DNA of 64,000 bases from Bacillota bacterium (GTDB lineage: Bacteria > Bacillota > Clostridia > Christensenellales > Aristaeellaceae). Location: contig JAEZTL010000003.1 in the NCBI GenBank assembly GCA_023421395.1, forward strand, positions 1 through 64,000, given 5' to 3'. This document shows, piece after piece, positions 23,820 to 34,553 of the stretch (the first letter of the stretch is position 1; the number at the start of each line of letters is the position of its first letter). The notes under the pieces are model-generated. The model worked only from the letters and a program-made list of their open reading frames with translations, made no database searches and was not told where the DNA came from. The position numbers and the translations under genes are program-made.

Positions 23820-24761
23820 TTACGGTTCGGGCGTCGCGGCGGGCGCGAGGTTGATCACCGGGTAGGCCTCGCCGCCGGACAGCTGAACCTGCGGCACGCT
23901 GCCGTTCCAGCGGGTGACCTTCAGGTACTGGATGAATTCGTCCGTCAGCGACTGGGCCAGCGCCTGGTTTTTCGCGGCCTCCTGCTCGCCGGCGTAACGG
24001 GCGGCGTCGGCCTGGACGCGGACGACTTCGGCGTCCGCCCCGGCGAAGATGGAACGCTCCTGAGCCTCGGCGTTGGCGGCGATGATGCGGCGTTCGGCGG
24101 TGGCCTTTTCCACGCTCACCTGCTGGGCCTGCTCGGTCTCCACCCGAAGCTTGGTCTGCTCGGCCACCTGCTTGGCCTCCACGGCGTCGGTAAAGGCGTC
24201 GGTGAAGTCGATGTCCTCGATGGATACGGCGATGATTTCAATGCCGTTGGCCTTCATCAGCGGGGCCAGAAGTTCCTTGACCTGGGCGGACAGCGTCGAC
24301 CGGGCGCCCACCAGGTTCTCCGCGGTGTACTTGGTGAACACGGCCTTCACGTTCTCCTGGATGCGGGGCAGCATGATCTTTTCATAGTAGTCCACGCCCA
24401 CGTTGCGGTACAGGTTCTGGGCGGTGTCCCGGTCCACCTGGTAGTTGACCGAGCACACCACGTCCACCTGCTGGATGTCGCTGGAGAACGCCTGCATGGA
24501 GACGGTGGCCTTCTGCGCGCGGTTGTCGATCAGCACCACCTGCTGCACCGGGTTCTTCAAATGGAAGCCCTCGGGCAGCGTGTAGCTCTCCACCCGGCCG
24601 AATGTGGTCACCACGCCGGTGTGGCCGGTGGGCACTACGGTGTAGGGCGCGAGGGCCACGACGACGACAATCAGCACAACCACCGCCACGGCGATCAGCA
24701 CCAGCGTCAGCCGGGGACCGCGGCTCGGCATTTTTGTAACATTACCCTGAAACTGGCTCAT
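23820..24761 (-). CDS. SPFH/prohibitin-family membrane protein
   Basis: A 313-residue protein. A membrane anchor (about residues 14-38) is followed by an SPFH/band-7 domain (VVPTGHTGVVTTFGRVESYTLPEGFHLKNP, about 41-225). Then comes a long charged helix, EAKQVAEQTKLRVETEQAQQ..., rich in Ala/Glu, as in prohibitins and HflK/HflC. Such proteins oligomerise into membrane rings that organise microdomains and modulate membrane proteases. The ATG at 24761 follows AAGGAGG. No FtsH gene is adjacent, so the partner is unknown. The C-terminus is Ala/Pro-rich. Confidence 0.88.
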   Translation of the reverse strand: MSQFQGNVTKMPSRGPRLTLVLIAVAVVVLIVVVVALAPYTVVPTGHTGVVTTFGRVESYTLPEGFHLKNPVQQVVLIDNRAQKATVSMQAFSSDIQQVDVVCSVNYQVDRDTAQNLYRNVGVDYYEKIMLPRIQENVKAVFTKYTAENLVGARSTLSAQVKELLAPLMKANGIEIIAVSIEDIDFTDAFTDAVEAKQVAEQTKLRVETEQAQQVSVEKATAERRIIAANAEAQERSIFAGADAEVVRVQADAARYAGEQEAAKNQALAQSLTDEFIQYLKVTRWNGSVPQVQLSGGEAYPVINLAPAATPEP

Positions 24762-24942
24762 GGAAAGAACCTCCTTCTCTTGTGACATTTTCCATGATAC
24801 CAGATCAGGCACGTCCCCGTAAACGGGTAACGTCCAAAACCCGCGTTTTTGGCGCTCAGGCGTCCCCGCGGGTTTCCCTCCTCAGCGCCGGATTCGCGGC
24901 GAGAAAACCCCCCCGCTGTAAAACGGACGGTACAAATAACGC

Positions 24943-24973
24943 AAAAAGGCCCGCGCAGGCGAGCCTTCTTTTT
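24943..24973. terminator. Terminator downstream of the aspartate-type aminotransferase gene
   Basis: 24946-24954 pairs with 24959-24967 (one mismatch) and is flanked by an A-run and a T-run, so it works in either direction. It ends the minus-strand aminotransferase transcript before the SPFH promoter region. Confidence 0.75.
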
Positions 24974-25026
24974 TGTAAAAACCCGTTTTGTCCGCGGTGT
25001 AACACCGGCGGGCTCCGCTCCCCGGT

Positions 25027-26226
25027 TTACTTCAGCCGCGCCATGAACGACGCGATGCGCGCCATGCCTTCCTTGATTTTCTGCTGGGAAGTGGCATAGC
25101 TCACCCGCACGTGATTCGGCGCGCCGAAGGCGGTGCCCGGCACCACGGCCACTTTTACTTCGTCCAGCAGCAGGGCGGCGAAATCATCCGAGCTTTCGAT
25201 GGGCTTGCCGCCGGGCAGGGCCTTTCCAAACGCGCCGGACACGTTCATCATCGTGTAGAACGCGCCCTTGGGCAGAAGCGCCGAAAGGCCGTCGATCCCG
25301 TTGATGAGCCGGTCCATCAAAAGCCTGCGCTCGTTGAATTCTTCCGACATGGCGGCGATAATCTCCCCGCCCGAGGAGAGCGCCGCCATCGCCGCGTGCT
25401 GGGTGATGGAGCAGGCGTTGGAGGTGGCGTGGCTCTGATGGGCGCTCATCGCCTGAATGACGTCCTTGGGTCCGGCGGCGTAGCCGACGCGCCAGCCGGT
25501 CATGGCGTAGGCCTTCGAATGGCCGTTGACCACGATGGTCTGGGCCTTGATATCCGGCGACAGCGACGCGATGGACACATGCTCGCCTTCATAGGTGAGC
25601 TTTTCGTAGATTTCGTCGGAGATCACGTAGAAGCCCTTTTCGACGGCCAGCCTGGCGATCCCCTCGAGCATCTCCCGGGGCCACACGCAGCCGTTGGGGT
25701 TGTTGGGAGAATTCAGGATCAGCGCCTTGGTGCGGCCGGTCACGTAGGGCGCCATCTGCTCGGCGCTGACGAGAAAGCCGTCTTCCTCACGCCCCGGCAC
25801 CGTCACCACCACGCCGTCGTTCATCCGGATCATTTCGGGATAGCTGACCCAGGCGGGCGCGGGCAGCAGCACCTCGTCGCCGGGATTGAGAATCGCCGCC
25901 AGCGCGCCGAAGAGCGCGTGCTTGGCGCCGTTCGTCACGATGATCTCCGAAAGGCCGTATTCCAGGCCGTTGTCTTCCTTCAGCTTTCTGGCGATGGCCT
26001 CGCGCAGCTTCACTGTGCCCGGCACCGGGGTGTAGCGGGTCATGCCGTGGTCGAGGGCGTATTTGGCGGCGTCGCGGATGTAGGCGGGGGTGTCGAAGTC
26101 GGGCTCGCCGGCGGCGAGGCCGATCACGTTCTCGCCCGCGGCGATCAGCGCCTTGGCGCGCGCGTCGATTCCCAGCGTGACGGACGGGGCGATGTTCAGA
26201 CAGCGCTTGGACAGCGTCAGGGACAT
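25027..26226 (-). CDS. Class I PLP aminotransferase (aspartate aminotransferase-like)
   Basis: A 399-residue cytoplasmic enzyme of the AspB branch. Motifs include GEPDFDTPAYIRDAAKYAL, YTPVPGTVKLREAIA, TNGAKHALFGAL, LNSPNNPNGCVW, ISDEIYEKLTYEG and the PLP-lysine segment NGHSKAYAMTGWRVGY, with the substrate Arg in VRVSYATS near the end. It most likely exchanges amino groups between aspartate and 2-oxoglutarate, though related enzymes use prephenate or aromatic substrates. GAAAGAAGG precedes the ATG at 26226. It is monocistronic, with a terminator downstream. Confidence 0.9.
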   Translation of the reverse strand: MSLTLSKRCLNIAPSVTLGIDARAKALIAAGENVIGLAAGEPDFDTPAYIRDAAKYALDHGMTRYTPVPGTVKLREAIARKLKEDNGLEYGLSEIIVTNGAKHALFGALAAILNPGDEVLLPAPAWVSYPEMIRMNDGVVVTVPGREEDGFLVSAEQMAPYVTGRTKALILNSPNNPNGCVWPREMLEGIARLAVEKGFYVISDEIYEKLTYEGEHVSIASLSPDIKAQTIVVNGHSKAYAMTGWRVGYAAGPKDVIQAMSAHQSHATSNACSITQHAAMAALSSGGEIIAAMSEEFNERRLLMDRLINGIDGLSALLPKGAFYTMMNVSGAFGKALPGGKPIESSDDFAALLLDEVKVAVVPGTAFGAPNHVRVSYATSQQKIKEGMARIASFMARLK

Positions 26227-26412
26227 GTGGATAAACCTTCTTTCACATCATTTGGCAGGTTTCAAAGCTCAATTATGCATCGGCATAATCCATTCTATGA
26301 AAAACCCGCGGATTCCTGCCTGAAACCCACGGGTTTTGTGAAAAAAATGAATTTAACAGAAGGAAATCCTTCACTTTGATGAAGTCCATGACGGGCGCGA
26401 TGCCCAAACGCG

Positions 26413-27867
26413 TCAATGAGCGGGCGCGCTTTCGTCCGGCGCGGATTCCGCCGCGCCCTCCGCGCCCGGCACCAGCCCGGCGGCGGCCTCCTCCAATTCC
26501 ACCGCCGCCAGCGGCTCCGCCGCGCGAATGCCGGTGCGGTTGACGCGCCAGCGGCCAGACAGCACAAACCACAGCCCCAGGAAGCTCGCGCCCAGCGTGG
26601 CGATGGGCGCGCCGAAGCCCACGCCCGCCAGGCCCATCACGCCGGACAGAATCCACGCGGCGGGGATCCGGAGCACGACGGAGCTGAGCATCGCCAGAAC
26701 CAGCGAAAACATGGTGTGGCCCGAGGCGATCACCAGCCCGCCGAAGGAGAACACGAAGGGCACCAGCAGGTAGTCGAAGCTGAACGTGCGCAGGTACTGG
26801 GTCCCGGCCTCAATCACCGCGGGATCCACGGAAAAAAGCGCCACCAGCTGCGACGGGATCGCCTGCACCACCGCGAAGACCGAAACGCCCAGGATCAGCG
26901 AGAAGAGGATGCCTTTTTTGAGCGCCTCCATCGCGCGGTCGTAGCGCCCGGCGCCGATGTTCTGGGCCGAGATGGCGGAAATCGACTGCTGCACCGCCAG
27001 CACGGGCAGGATGGCGAAACTGTTGAGCTTGCCCACCACGCCGCCCGCCGCCGAGGCGGCCTCCCCAAAGCCGTTGGTGAGCGCCGTCATGGCCAGGAAC
27101 GACACGCTGACCACCAGCGACTGGGCGGAACTGGGCAGACCGATTTTGAAGATCATCCGGAGCTTATCCGGGTGAACCGCGAAGCTCTTCCACTTGAAGT
27201 CGAACAGGAAACGCTTGCGGGACAGGTAGCCCGCCGCCAGCGCGACGCTGATTCCCTGGGCGATGATGGTCGCCCAGGCCGCGCCCGCGGCGCCCATGCC
27301 GCGCCCCTTGACAAACCACACGTCCAGCGCCAGATTGACCGCGCAGGCCACCGCCACGAAGATCAGCGGCCGCTTGGCATCCCCGAGACCCCGCTGCACC
27401 GCGGACACCGCGTTGTAGCCGAAGACGAAGAGGTTGCCCATCATGCAGATCGTCAGATACGACCGGGCCTCGCCCATCACGGTTTCCGGCGTCTGGATCA
27501 TCCGGAGAACCGGTTCCGCGAAGGTGATGATCAGCGCCGAAAAGGCCACCGCCGCCAGCGCCAGCACCGAAAAAAGCGTGCCGATGGTTTCGGATACGTC
27601 CTTTTCACGCTTCGCGCCGAAGTACTGGCCCACCAGAATCGTGCCACCCACCGTAAGCCCCGCCACCACCATGACCACCACGTTCGTGATCTGCCCGCCG
27701 TTGGTCACGCCCGCCTGGGCCAGCGTGGTGGAATAGCGGCCCACCACCAGCATGTCCGTCACGTTGTAGAGCGCCTGAAGGAAATTGGACAGGAGAAAGG
27801 GCGCGCCGAACCGAATCAGGTGGCCCAGGATGTTGCCGCGGGTGAAATCCCTGTGTAAGGAAGCCAT
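26413..27867 (-). CDS. MATE-family multidrug/metabolite exporter
   Basis: A 484-residue membrane protein with twelve predicted spans in two homologous halves. The N-terminal FTRGNILGHLIRFGAPFLLSN and LYNVTDMLVVGRY, and the central GLPSSAQSLVVSVSF, are typical of the DinF/NorM-like clostridial MATE branch. These use Na+ or H+ gradients to expel cationic compounds. The last 45 residues form an Ala/Glu/Pro-rich cytoplasmic tail (EEAAAGLVPGAEGAAESAP) not usual for the family. The ATG at 27867 follows AGAGG; the frame is open further upstream but runs through repeat DNA. The 186-bp gap to 26226 holds an imperfect hairpin and no gene. Confidence 0.92.
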   Translation of the reverse strand: MASLHRDFTRGNILGHLIRFGAPFLLSNFLQALYNVTDMLVVGRYSTTLAQAGVTNGGQITNVVVMVVAGLTVGGTILVGQYFGAKREKDVSETIGTLFSVLALAAVAFSALIITFAEPVLRMIQTPETVMGEARSYLTICMMGNLFVFGYNAVSAVQRGLGDAKRPLIFVAVACAVNLALDVWFVKGRGMGAAGAAWATIIAQGISVALAAGYLSRKRFLFDFKWKSFAVHPDKLRMIFKIGLPSSAQSLVVSVSFLAMTALTNGFGEAASAAGGVVGKLNSFAILPVLAVQQSISAISAQNIGAGRYDRAMEALKKGILFSLILGVSVFAVVQAIPSQLVALFSVDPAVIEAGTQYLRTFSFDYLLVPFVFSFGGLVIASGHTMFSLVLAMLSSVVLRIPAAWILSGVMGLAGVGFGAPIATLGASFLGLWFVLSGRWRVNRTGIRAAEPLAAVELEEAAAGLVPGAEGAAESAPDESAPAH

Positions 27868-27960
27868 CGGTATACCTCTTCTTAGAAATTCGTCCGTCAG
27901 AAAATGCCCTTGCGGGCATTTCAGAGCATCGAAAAATCCTGCTGTTTTTTTGATGTGGGG

Positions 27961-28092
27961 AAAATGCGCTGCGTGCGCCTGAAACTTCACAGAGTTCCGG
28001 GCGGCGCACTGGCTGAAGGTTCCGTTTCTTCCATCGGTATGCGCACCGACGGGAGAAACACGTTTCCGGCGCACAGGCCGACGAAAACGATT
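27961..28092. repeat. Dispersed hairpin repeat, family 1, copy A
   Basis: It shares about 130 bases of architecture with copies near 48141, 50926 and 54684: the block CCGGGCGGCGC, then hairpin 1 (GTTTCTTCCATCGGT...ACCGACGGGAGAAAC, about 28024-28059), then hairpin 2 (CGTTTCCGGCG...CGACGAAAACG). The stem arms differ between copies but stay complementary. It lies in the 377-base gap between the MATE gene start and the glnS 3' end. Confidence 0.7.
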
Positions 28093-28191
28093 GAATCCAC
28101 GGGGACCGTTGTTGACGGTCCAGAAAATGCCCTCGAGGGCGTTTCAGCCGTTCCGTATCCCCGCTTTGCGCGGGGTGCGGGGGAAATCATC

Positions 28192-28244
28192 TCCCGTAAA
28201 TGCCAAGGGGCGCTGCCCTTTGGCGGCGCCCCCGGCGCTCCCGG

Positions 28245-28246
<2 letters not shown>
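28192..28246. repeat. Dispersed 3'-end repeat, family 2 (at glnS)
   Basis: The segment CCAAGGGGCGCTGCCCTTTGG followed by CGGCGCCCCCGGCG abuts and slightly overlaps the glnS stop. The same GGCGGGG-x-TCCGGGGGCG-x-CGCCCCCG module recurs at about 40655, 43466 and 44494, each time at the 3' end of a minus-strand gene. It probably folds as a terminator-like hairpin. Confidence 0.55.
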
Positions 28247-29951
<1,705 letters not shown>

Positions 29952-30357
29952 GTTCGATCCCCTCGATTTCGATAAGATTACGATATTATAGCACGCCCCG
30001 CGCGAAATCAACAGGTTTATGAAGTAAAATGTGACGGGAATGGCGGCTGAACGTTCCCCTTGCGGGGGTTCCGGGGGTGCATCATGCCCCATGGCGCGGC
30101 CCCGCGGCCGCCGTCCCGGGCGGCTTCCCCCAGCGCCTCTCCCATCACCCGCCTTTGTAAAATGTGACGAAATCGCGACGCCCCGGCCGAAAAAAACGCC
30201 GAAACCGGTAGTGTGTCACCACAAGATATATAAATATGAAATAATATTTTTCACCACGCGAATTTTGCGGGTTCCTCCACGAAATGTGGCGAGAACGCGC
30301 AGGGAGTGTCAGCCGAAACATTTTGGCCCGCGAAGCAGATTCGGGAAACATTTCACG

Positions 30358-30386
30358 TTGTTTGGGCGGGGGTTTTTTGGTATAAT
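30358..30386 (+). promoter_or_regulatory. dnaA promoter
   Basis: TTGTTT (30358-30363) and TATAAT (30381-30386) have a 17-base spacer, 124 bases before the dnaA ATG. The DnaA boxes at 30408-30441 lie just downstream of the start site, a position that allows autorepression by DnaA. Confidence 0.75.
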
Positions 30387-30407
30387 GACAGCGACAAGCA
30401 CGGGATA

Positions 30408-30441
30408 TTATCCACATCGCAATTCACAACCATGTGGATAA
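30408..30441. promoter_or_regulatory. Two inverted consensus DnaA boxes
   Basis: TTATCCACA (30408-30416) and TGTGGATAA (30433-30441) are both exact matches to the DnaA-box consensus in opposite orientation, 16 bases apart. Confidence 0.9.
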
Positions 30442-30510
30442 CCCATTTTTTTTCGAGCATATGTGCGCCCGTCGCTTTATTACAGCCGCGAAGGAACTGG
30501 GGGATATGGG

Positions 30511-31827
30511 ATGAATCAGTTCGCGCTGAGCGCCGACCTGTGGGAGAGAACGCTGGATATCCTGAAAGAAGAGATCAACCCGGTCAGTTTCAACACCTGG
30601 TGCAAGCCGCTCCAGGTGCTGTCGGTGATGGGAAGCCAGGTGGTGCTGGGCCATACGGACAGCTTCGCCGTGAACAACCTGAAAAAACGGTACGGCACGC
30701 TGTTCCAGGCTGCGCTGAGCGAAGCCTACGGCCGGCCGATGACCATCGTCTTCCGTCAGACCACCGGTGAGGCGATGGCGGAGGGCGTGAAGGAAGCCGC
30801 CGGCGACGCGCTGAACCCGAAGTATACCTTCGACACCTTCGTGGTGGGCACGTCCAACCGGTTCGCCCACGCGGCGAGCCTGGCGGTGGCGGAGCTGCCT
30901 TCGGACGCCTATAACCCGCTGTTCCTCTACGGCGGCGTGGGCCTGGGCAAGACGCACCTGATGCACGCCATCGGGCACTACATTCTCAGCGAGAATCCGG
31001 ATTCAAAGCTTCTTTATATTACCAGTGAGCGCTTCACCAACGACGTGATCGACGCGATTCAGAAAAAGACCAGCCACGCGCTCCGGGAGAAACTGCGCAA
31101 CGTGGATGTGCTCATGGTGGACGACATTCAGTTCATCGCGGGCAAGACCGCGACGCAGGAGGAATTCTTCCACACCTTCAACCAGCTGCACGCCAGCGGC
31201 AAGCAGATCATCCTGTCCAGCGACCGGCCGCCCAAGGACATCCCCACGCTGGAGGAGCGGCTCCGCTCCCGCTTTGAGTGGGGCCTGGTGGCGGACATCC
31301 AGAAGCCGGACTACGAGACCCGGCTCGCGATCCTCCGCAGAAAGGCCGAGGACGAGCACATCGACGTGCCGGACGAGGTGCTTTCCTTCATCGCAGACCA
31401 GGTGCGCTCCAATATCCGCGAGCTGGAAGGCTCGCTCACCCGCGTTTACGCCCAGACCATGGTGGACAACCGGCCCATCGACATGGATCTGGCACAGCGG
31501 GCGCTGTCCTCCATCATCAAGACGCGGGAGGCGCGGTCCATCACGGCGGATCTGGTGATGCAGATCACGTCGGACTACTACCACATCGACCGCGCGGACC
31601 TACTCTCCCAGCGCAGAAACCGCGAAATCGCGCTGCCGCGCCAGATCGCCATGTTCCTGTGCCGGGAACTGATGAACCTCTCCACCACCCGGATCGGGGA
31701 CGAGTTCGGCGGCCGGGACCACACCACGGTGATGCACGCCTGCGACAAGATTGACCGGCTGTCCTCCGAAAACGCGCAGCTGCAAAACACGCTGGAAACC
31801 CTGCGGGCGATGATCAAAGGGCGGTAA
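30511..31827 (+). CDS. dnaA: Chromosomal replication initiator DnaA
   Basis: A 438-residue protein of normal family length. Domain I (1 to about 85, LWERTLDILKEEINPVSFNTW) is followed by a short linker, the AAA+ domain with Walker A YGGVGLGKTH (140-149) and Walker B VLMVDDIQF, and domain IV with the DnaA signature GGRDHTTVMHACDKI. It binds DnaA boxes, unwinds oriC and loads the helicase. The ATG at 30511 starts the conserved domain I. The gene lies between box clusters on both sides and is followed by dnaN, the standard origin order. Confidence 0.98.
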   Translation: MNQFALSADLWERTLDILKEEINPVSFNTWCKPLQVLSVMGSQVVLGHTDSFAVNNLKKRYGTLFQAALSEAYGRPMTIVFRQTTGEAMAEGVKEAAGDALNPKYTFDTFVVGTSNRFAHAASLAVAELPSDAYNPLFLYGGVGLGKTHLMHAIGHYILSENPDSKLLYITSERFTNDVIDAIQKKTSHALREKLRNVDVLMVDDIQFIAGKTATQEEFFHTFNQLHASGKQIILSSDRPPKDIPTLEERLRSRFEWGLVADIQKPDYETRLAILRRKAEDEHIDVPDEVLSFIADQVRSNIRELEGSLTRVYAQTMVDNRPIDMDLAQRALSSIIKTREARSITADLVMQITSDYYHIDRADLLSQRRNREIALPRQIAMFLCRELMNLSTTRIGDEFGGRDHTTVMHACDKIDRLSSENAQLQNTLETLRAMIKGR

Positions 31828-32002
31828 TCGGACAAAGCGTGGAAAACCCGGCCAAAACCCCGGCGCTTTCCACACCCGAATCCACCGCCAAAACCTCCGG
31901 AAAGTATGGGTTTCGGCGGGGTTATCCACAATATCCACAGTACTACTTCGGCTTATATTACGTTTCTCTTTTGAAAGGGAATGGAATTCAGGAGGGTGTC
32001 CC
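31828..32002. promoter_or_regulatory. dnaA-dnaN intergenic region with DnaA boxes
   Basis: TTATCCACA at 31922-31930 is an exact box, and ATATCCACA at 31931-31939 is a one-mismatch box directly adjacent. Boxes on both sides of dnaA suggest a bipartite origin as in Bacillus. AGGAGG precedes the dnaN start. Confidence 0.75.
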
Positions 32003-33109
32003 ATGCGGTTTACCTGCCAGGTGACGGATCTGGTCGAAGGCTTGAGCGTGGCGTCCCGCGCGCTTTCGGCGCGCACCACCCAGCCGATCTTGGAAGGCGT
32101 GCTCATCAAGACGGGCGAGGATTCCCTGAAGCTGACCTGCTCGGACGGATCGATTTCCATCGTGACGCAGGTAAGCGCCGAAATTGAAGAGGACGGCGAC
32201 CTGGTGCTGCCGGGAAGGCTGTTTCTGGAAGTCATGCGCAAGCTCCCCCAGGGAGAACTGAAGGCCTCCTCCAACGATTCCTTCGCGCTGACGGTGCGCT
32301 GCCAGGGTTCCCGCACCACCATCGCGGGCCAGAACCCGGTGAACTATCCGGCGCTGCCGCTGGTCAGCGCGCAAAATTCCTTCATCCTGCCGCAGAAGCT
32401 GATGCGGGAATTGATCGAGCAGACCAGCTTCGCCACCTCGTCGGACGAGACGCGGCTGGTGCTGACGGGCAGCCTGATGGAAATCGAAAAGGGCGAATTG
32501 CGCATGGTGGCGCTGGACGGCTTCCGGCTGGCGCTCCGGCTGGAGCGGCTCTCCGGCGACGCGGCGGACATCAGCGCCATCATCCCGCAAAAGGCGCTGA
32601 CGGAAATCGCCCGCGTGATGGCGGACGATGAAACCCGCATGGCCATGATCCTCATCGGCGGCAGCCAGCTGATGATTACGATGGACGCCACCCAGTTCTA
32701 TACCACGCTGATTGACGGCGAGTTCATCAAATACCGTCAGATCATCCCCAAGGACTGGAAGACACGGGCGAAGGTATCCACGGACGCCATGGCCCGCTGC
32801 GTCGAGCGCGCTTCACTGATGGCGCGGGAGGGGCGCAACAACCTGATCCGCATGTCGGTTTCAGAAGGGCGCATCGTGATCACCTCCAATTCCGAGAGCG
32901 GCGACGTTTATGAAGAACTGGACGCCGAAATCGAAGGCGAGGCGCTGGACATCGCCTTCAACGTGCGCTACATGATGGACGTGCTCCGGGCGGTCAAGGA
33001 CGAGGAAATCTTCCTGCGCTTCAATTCCTCCGTCAGCCCGTGCCTGATCTGCCCCGTCGAGGGCGACGCCTACACCTACCTGGTGCTGCCCGTCCGCGTG
33101 CATGCGTAG
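32003..33109 (+). CDS. dnaN: DNA polymerase III sliding clamp, beta subunit
   Basis: A 368-residue protein composed of three repeated clamp domains of about 120 residues each, within the family's usual length. Recognisable segments are MRFTCQVTDLVEGLSVASRA, TTQPILEGVLI, LVLPGRLFLEVMRKLP, TIAGQNPVNYPALP, the central GELRMVALDGFRLALR and the C-terminal CLICPVEGDAYTYLVLPVR. It dimerises around DNA and tethers polymerase and repair enzymes. The ATG follows AGGAGG. Its stop overlaps the mnmE start by 8 bases. The S4-domain gene and recF normally found next are absent. Confidence 0.97.
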   Translation: MRFTCQVTDLVEGLSVASRALSARTTQPILEGVLIKTGEDSLKLTCSDGSISIVTQVSAEIEEDGDLVLPGRLFLEVMRKLPQGELKASSNDSFALTVRCQGSRTTIAGQNPVNYPALPLVSAQNSFILPQKLMRELIEQTSFATSSDETRLVLTGSLMEIEKGELRMVALDGFRLALRLERLSGDAADISAIIPQKALTEIARVMADDETRMAMILIGGSQLMITMDATQFYTTLIDGEFIKYRQIIPKDWKTRAKVSTDAMARCVERASLMAREGRNNLIRMSVSEGRIVITSNSESGDVYEELDAEIEGEALDIAFNVRYMMDVLRAVKDEEIFLRFNSSVSPCLICPVEGDAYTYLVLPVRVHA

Positions 33110-34484
33110 CGGAGAGGACACCATCGCCGCCATCGCCACCGCGCAGGGGGAAGGCGGCATCGCGATCGTGCGCGTCAGCGGCCCGGGCGCCTTGAAAGCG
33201 CTCGAGGCCGTTTTTGAGCGTGGTTCTGCGCGAAGGGCTGGGGATAACCCGGAGGCCTTTCAGGGGGAGGCCCGCCCGGCGGGCGGGCCTTGGACGCCAG
33301 GCCGCCTGTACTACGGCCATGTGACGGAAGACGGGCGCCTTCTGGACGAGGCGATGGCGGTTTACATGGCCTCGCCCCGCTCGTATACCCGGGAAGATGT
33401 GTGTGAACTGCACGTACACGGCGGGCGCTACGCGGCGGAAAAGGCGCTAAACCTGGTCCTCCGCCAGGGAGCGCGGGTGGCGGAGCCGGGGGAGTTTACG
33501 CTCCGAGCGTTTTTGAATGGGCGGATCGACCTGAGCCAGGCCGAAGCGGTGATGGCGATGATCCGCGCGGGCGGCGAGGGCGCCTTCCGCGCCGCCGCGC
33601 GGCAGATGAACCAATCGGTGCGCGCGCTGGTGGAAGGGGTTTCGCGGGATCTGACCGGCCTTCTGGCGCAAATCGAGGCGCTGGCGGACTTCCCGGAGGA
33701 GGTGGATGAGGCGGAGGCCTCGGACGACCTCGAGGGCGGTATCCGGAAATCCATCAAAACCCTCGAAGGGGCGCTGGACGAGCGCGCGGCCCGCTTCCTT
33801 CGGGAGGGGCTGGCGGTGGCCATCGCGGGCGCACCCAACGCGGGCAAGTCGTCGCTGATGAACGCGATGCTGGGAAGCGACCGCGCCATCGTGACGGACG
33901 TACCCGGCACCACCCGGGACGTGCTGGCGGAGCGCCTCCGGTACAGGGGTTTTGAGATCACGCTGATGGATACGGCGGGGCTCCGGGAGGCGGGGGACGC
34001 CATCGAGCGCGAGGGCGTTCTCCGCGCCCGGCGCGCCATGGACTCCGCCGACGTGGTGCTGTTGGTCCTGGACGGTTCCGCGCCGGAGGGCGAGGCGGAG
34101 CGGGAACTGCTCCGGGAAGCGGACGGGCGCTATCTGGTGGCGCTCAACAAGTGCGATCTGGGCATCCTCCCCGGACGGGAAGGCCTTCCCGTTTCCGCCC
34201 GCACCGGCGAAGGCGTCGAAGCGCTGCTTTCTGCCGTCGCGGCGCGGGCCGGGGACGAAGCCGCCGCGGAGGAGCTTCTCACCCAGCCCCGGCAGATTGA
34301 CTGCGCCCGCCGCGCCGTGGACGCCTTACGGCGCGCGCTCGGCGCGATTGGCGGCGGCATGCCGCCGGACGTCCTTTCGGTAGACCTGATGGCCGCCCTC
34401 GACATCCTGGGCGAGATCACCGGGCGGAGCGCCCCGGACGAGGTCATCGACGCGGTGTTCAGAAATTTTTGCGTTGGAAAATAA
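33102..34484 (+). CDS. mnmE: tRNA modification GTPase MnmE
   Basis: A 460-residue protein. The N-terminal folate-binding domain (DTIAAIATAQGEGGIAIVRVSGPGA) and helical domain (PGEFTLRAFLNGRIDLSQAEAV) flank a G domain with G1 AGAPNAGKSS, G2/G3 VPGTTRD and DTAGLRE, and G4 NKCD. The protein ends with the catalytic FCVGK motif. With MnmG it makes the carboxymethylaminomethyl group on uridine 34 of several tRNAs. It overlaps dnaN, so the two are probably co-transcribed. In most firmicutes mnmE sits on the other side of the origin with rnpA and yidC; here it takes the recF position. Confidence 0.97.
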   Translation: MRSGEDTIAAIATAQGEGGIAIVRVSGPGALKALEAVFERGSARRAGDNPEAFQGEARPAGGPWTPGRLYYGHVTEDGRLLDEAMAVYMASPRSYTREDVCELHVHGGRYAAEKALNLVLRQGARVAEPGEFTLRAFLNGRIDLSQAEAVMAMIRAGGEGAFRAAARQMNQSVRALVEGVSRDLTGLLAQIEALADFPEEVDEAEASDDLEGGIRKSIKTLEGALDERAARFLREGLAVAIAGAPNAGKSSLMNAMLGSDRAIVTDVPGTTRDVLAERLRYRGFEITLMDTAGLREAGDAIEREGVLRARRAMDSADVVLLVLDGSAPEGEAERELLREADGRYLVALNKCDLGILPGREGLPVSARTGEGVEALLSAVAARAGDEAAAEELLTQPRQIDCARRAVDALRRALGAIGGGMPPDVLSVDLMAALDILGEITGRSAPDEVIDAVFRNFCVGK

Positions 34485-34553
34485 AATTTGTTCACAAAAA
34501 CCACATATGGATATGGTATACTTTAAAGAAATCCGTGTTGCGAGGTGTTCGCT

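Larger units (their letters stand above)
30045..30510. other. Probable replication origin (oriC) region upstream of dnaA
   Basis: Supporting features are a 30-base AT-only-like tract (30222-30251) suited to unwinding, two DnaA boxes in inverted orientation (30408-30416 and 30433-30441), the dnaA gene immediately downstream, and a switch of coding strand: the block from 9 to 30 kb is mostly minus and 30.5 to 40.6 kb is plus. A family-2-like GC repeat lies near 30053-30090. The rest of the 559-base gap (29952-30510) has no recognisable gene; rpmH, usual here, is absent. Confidence 0.8.

Noticed and set aside
26227..26412. Small gene between the aminotransferase and MATE genes
   Set aside because: The short frames overlap an imperfect terminator-like hairpin (CCCGCGG...CCCACGGG) and show no ribosome site or conserved pattern.
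9035..27858. Very long open frames opposite real genes (for example 635 codons at 9035-10942, 635 at 17613-19520, 731 at 21264-23459, 480 at 26416-27858)
   Set aside because: They lie antisense to genes with clear family motifs, are rich in His/Arg/Gln/Ala/Gly as expected of shadow frames in GC-rich DNA, and have no recognisable domain or ribosome site.
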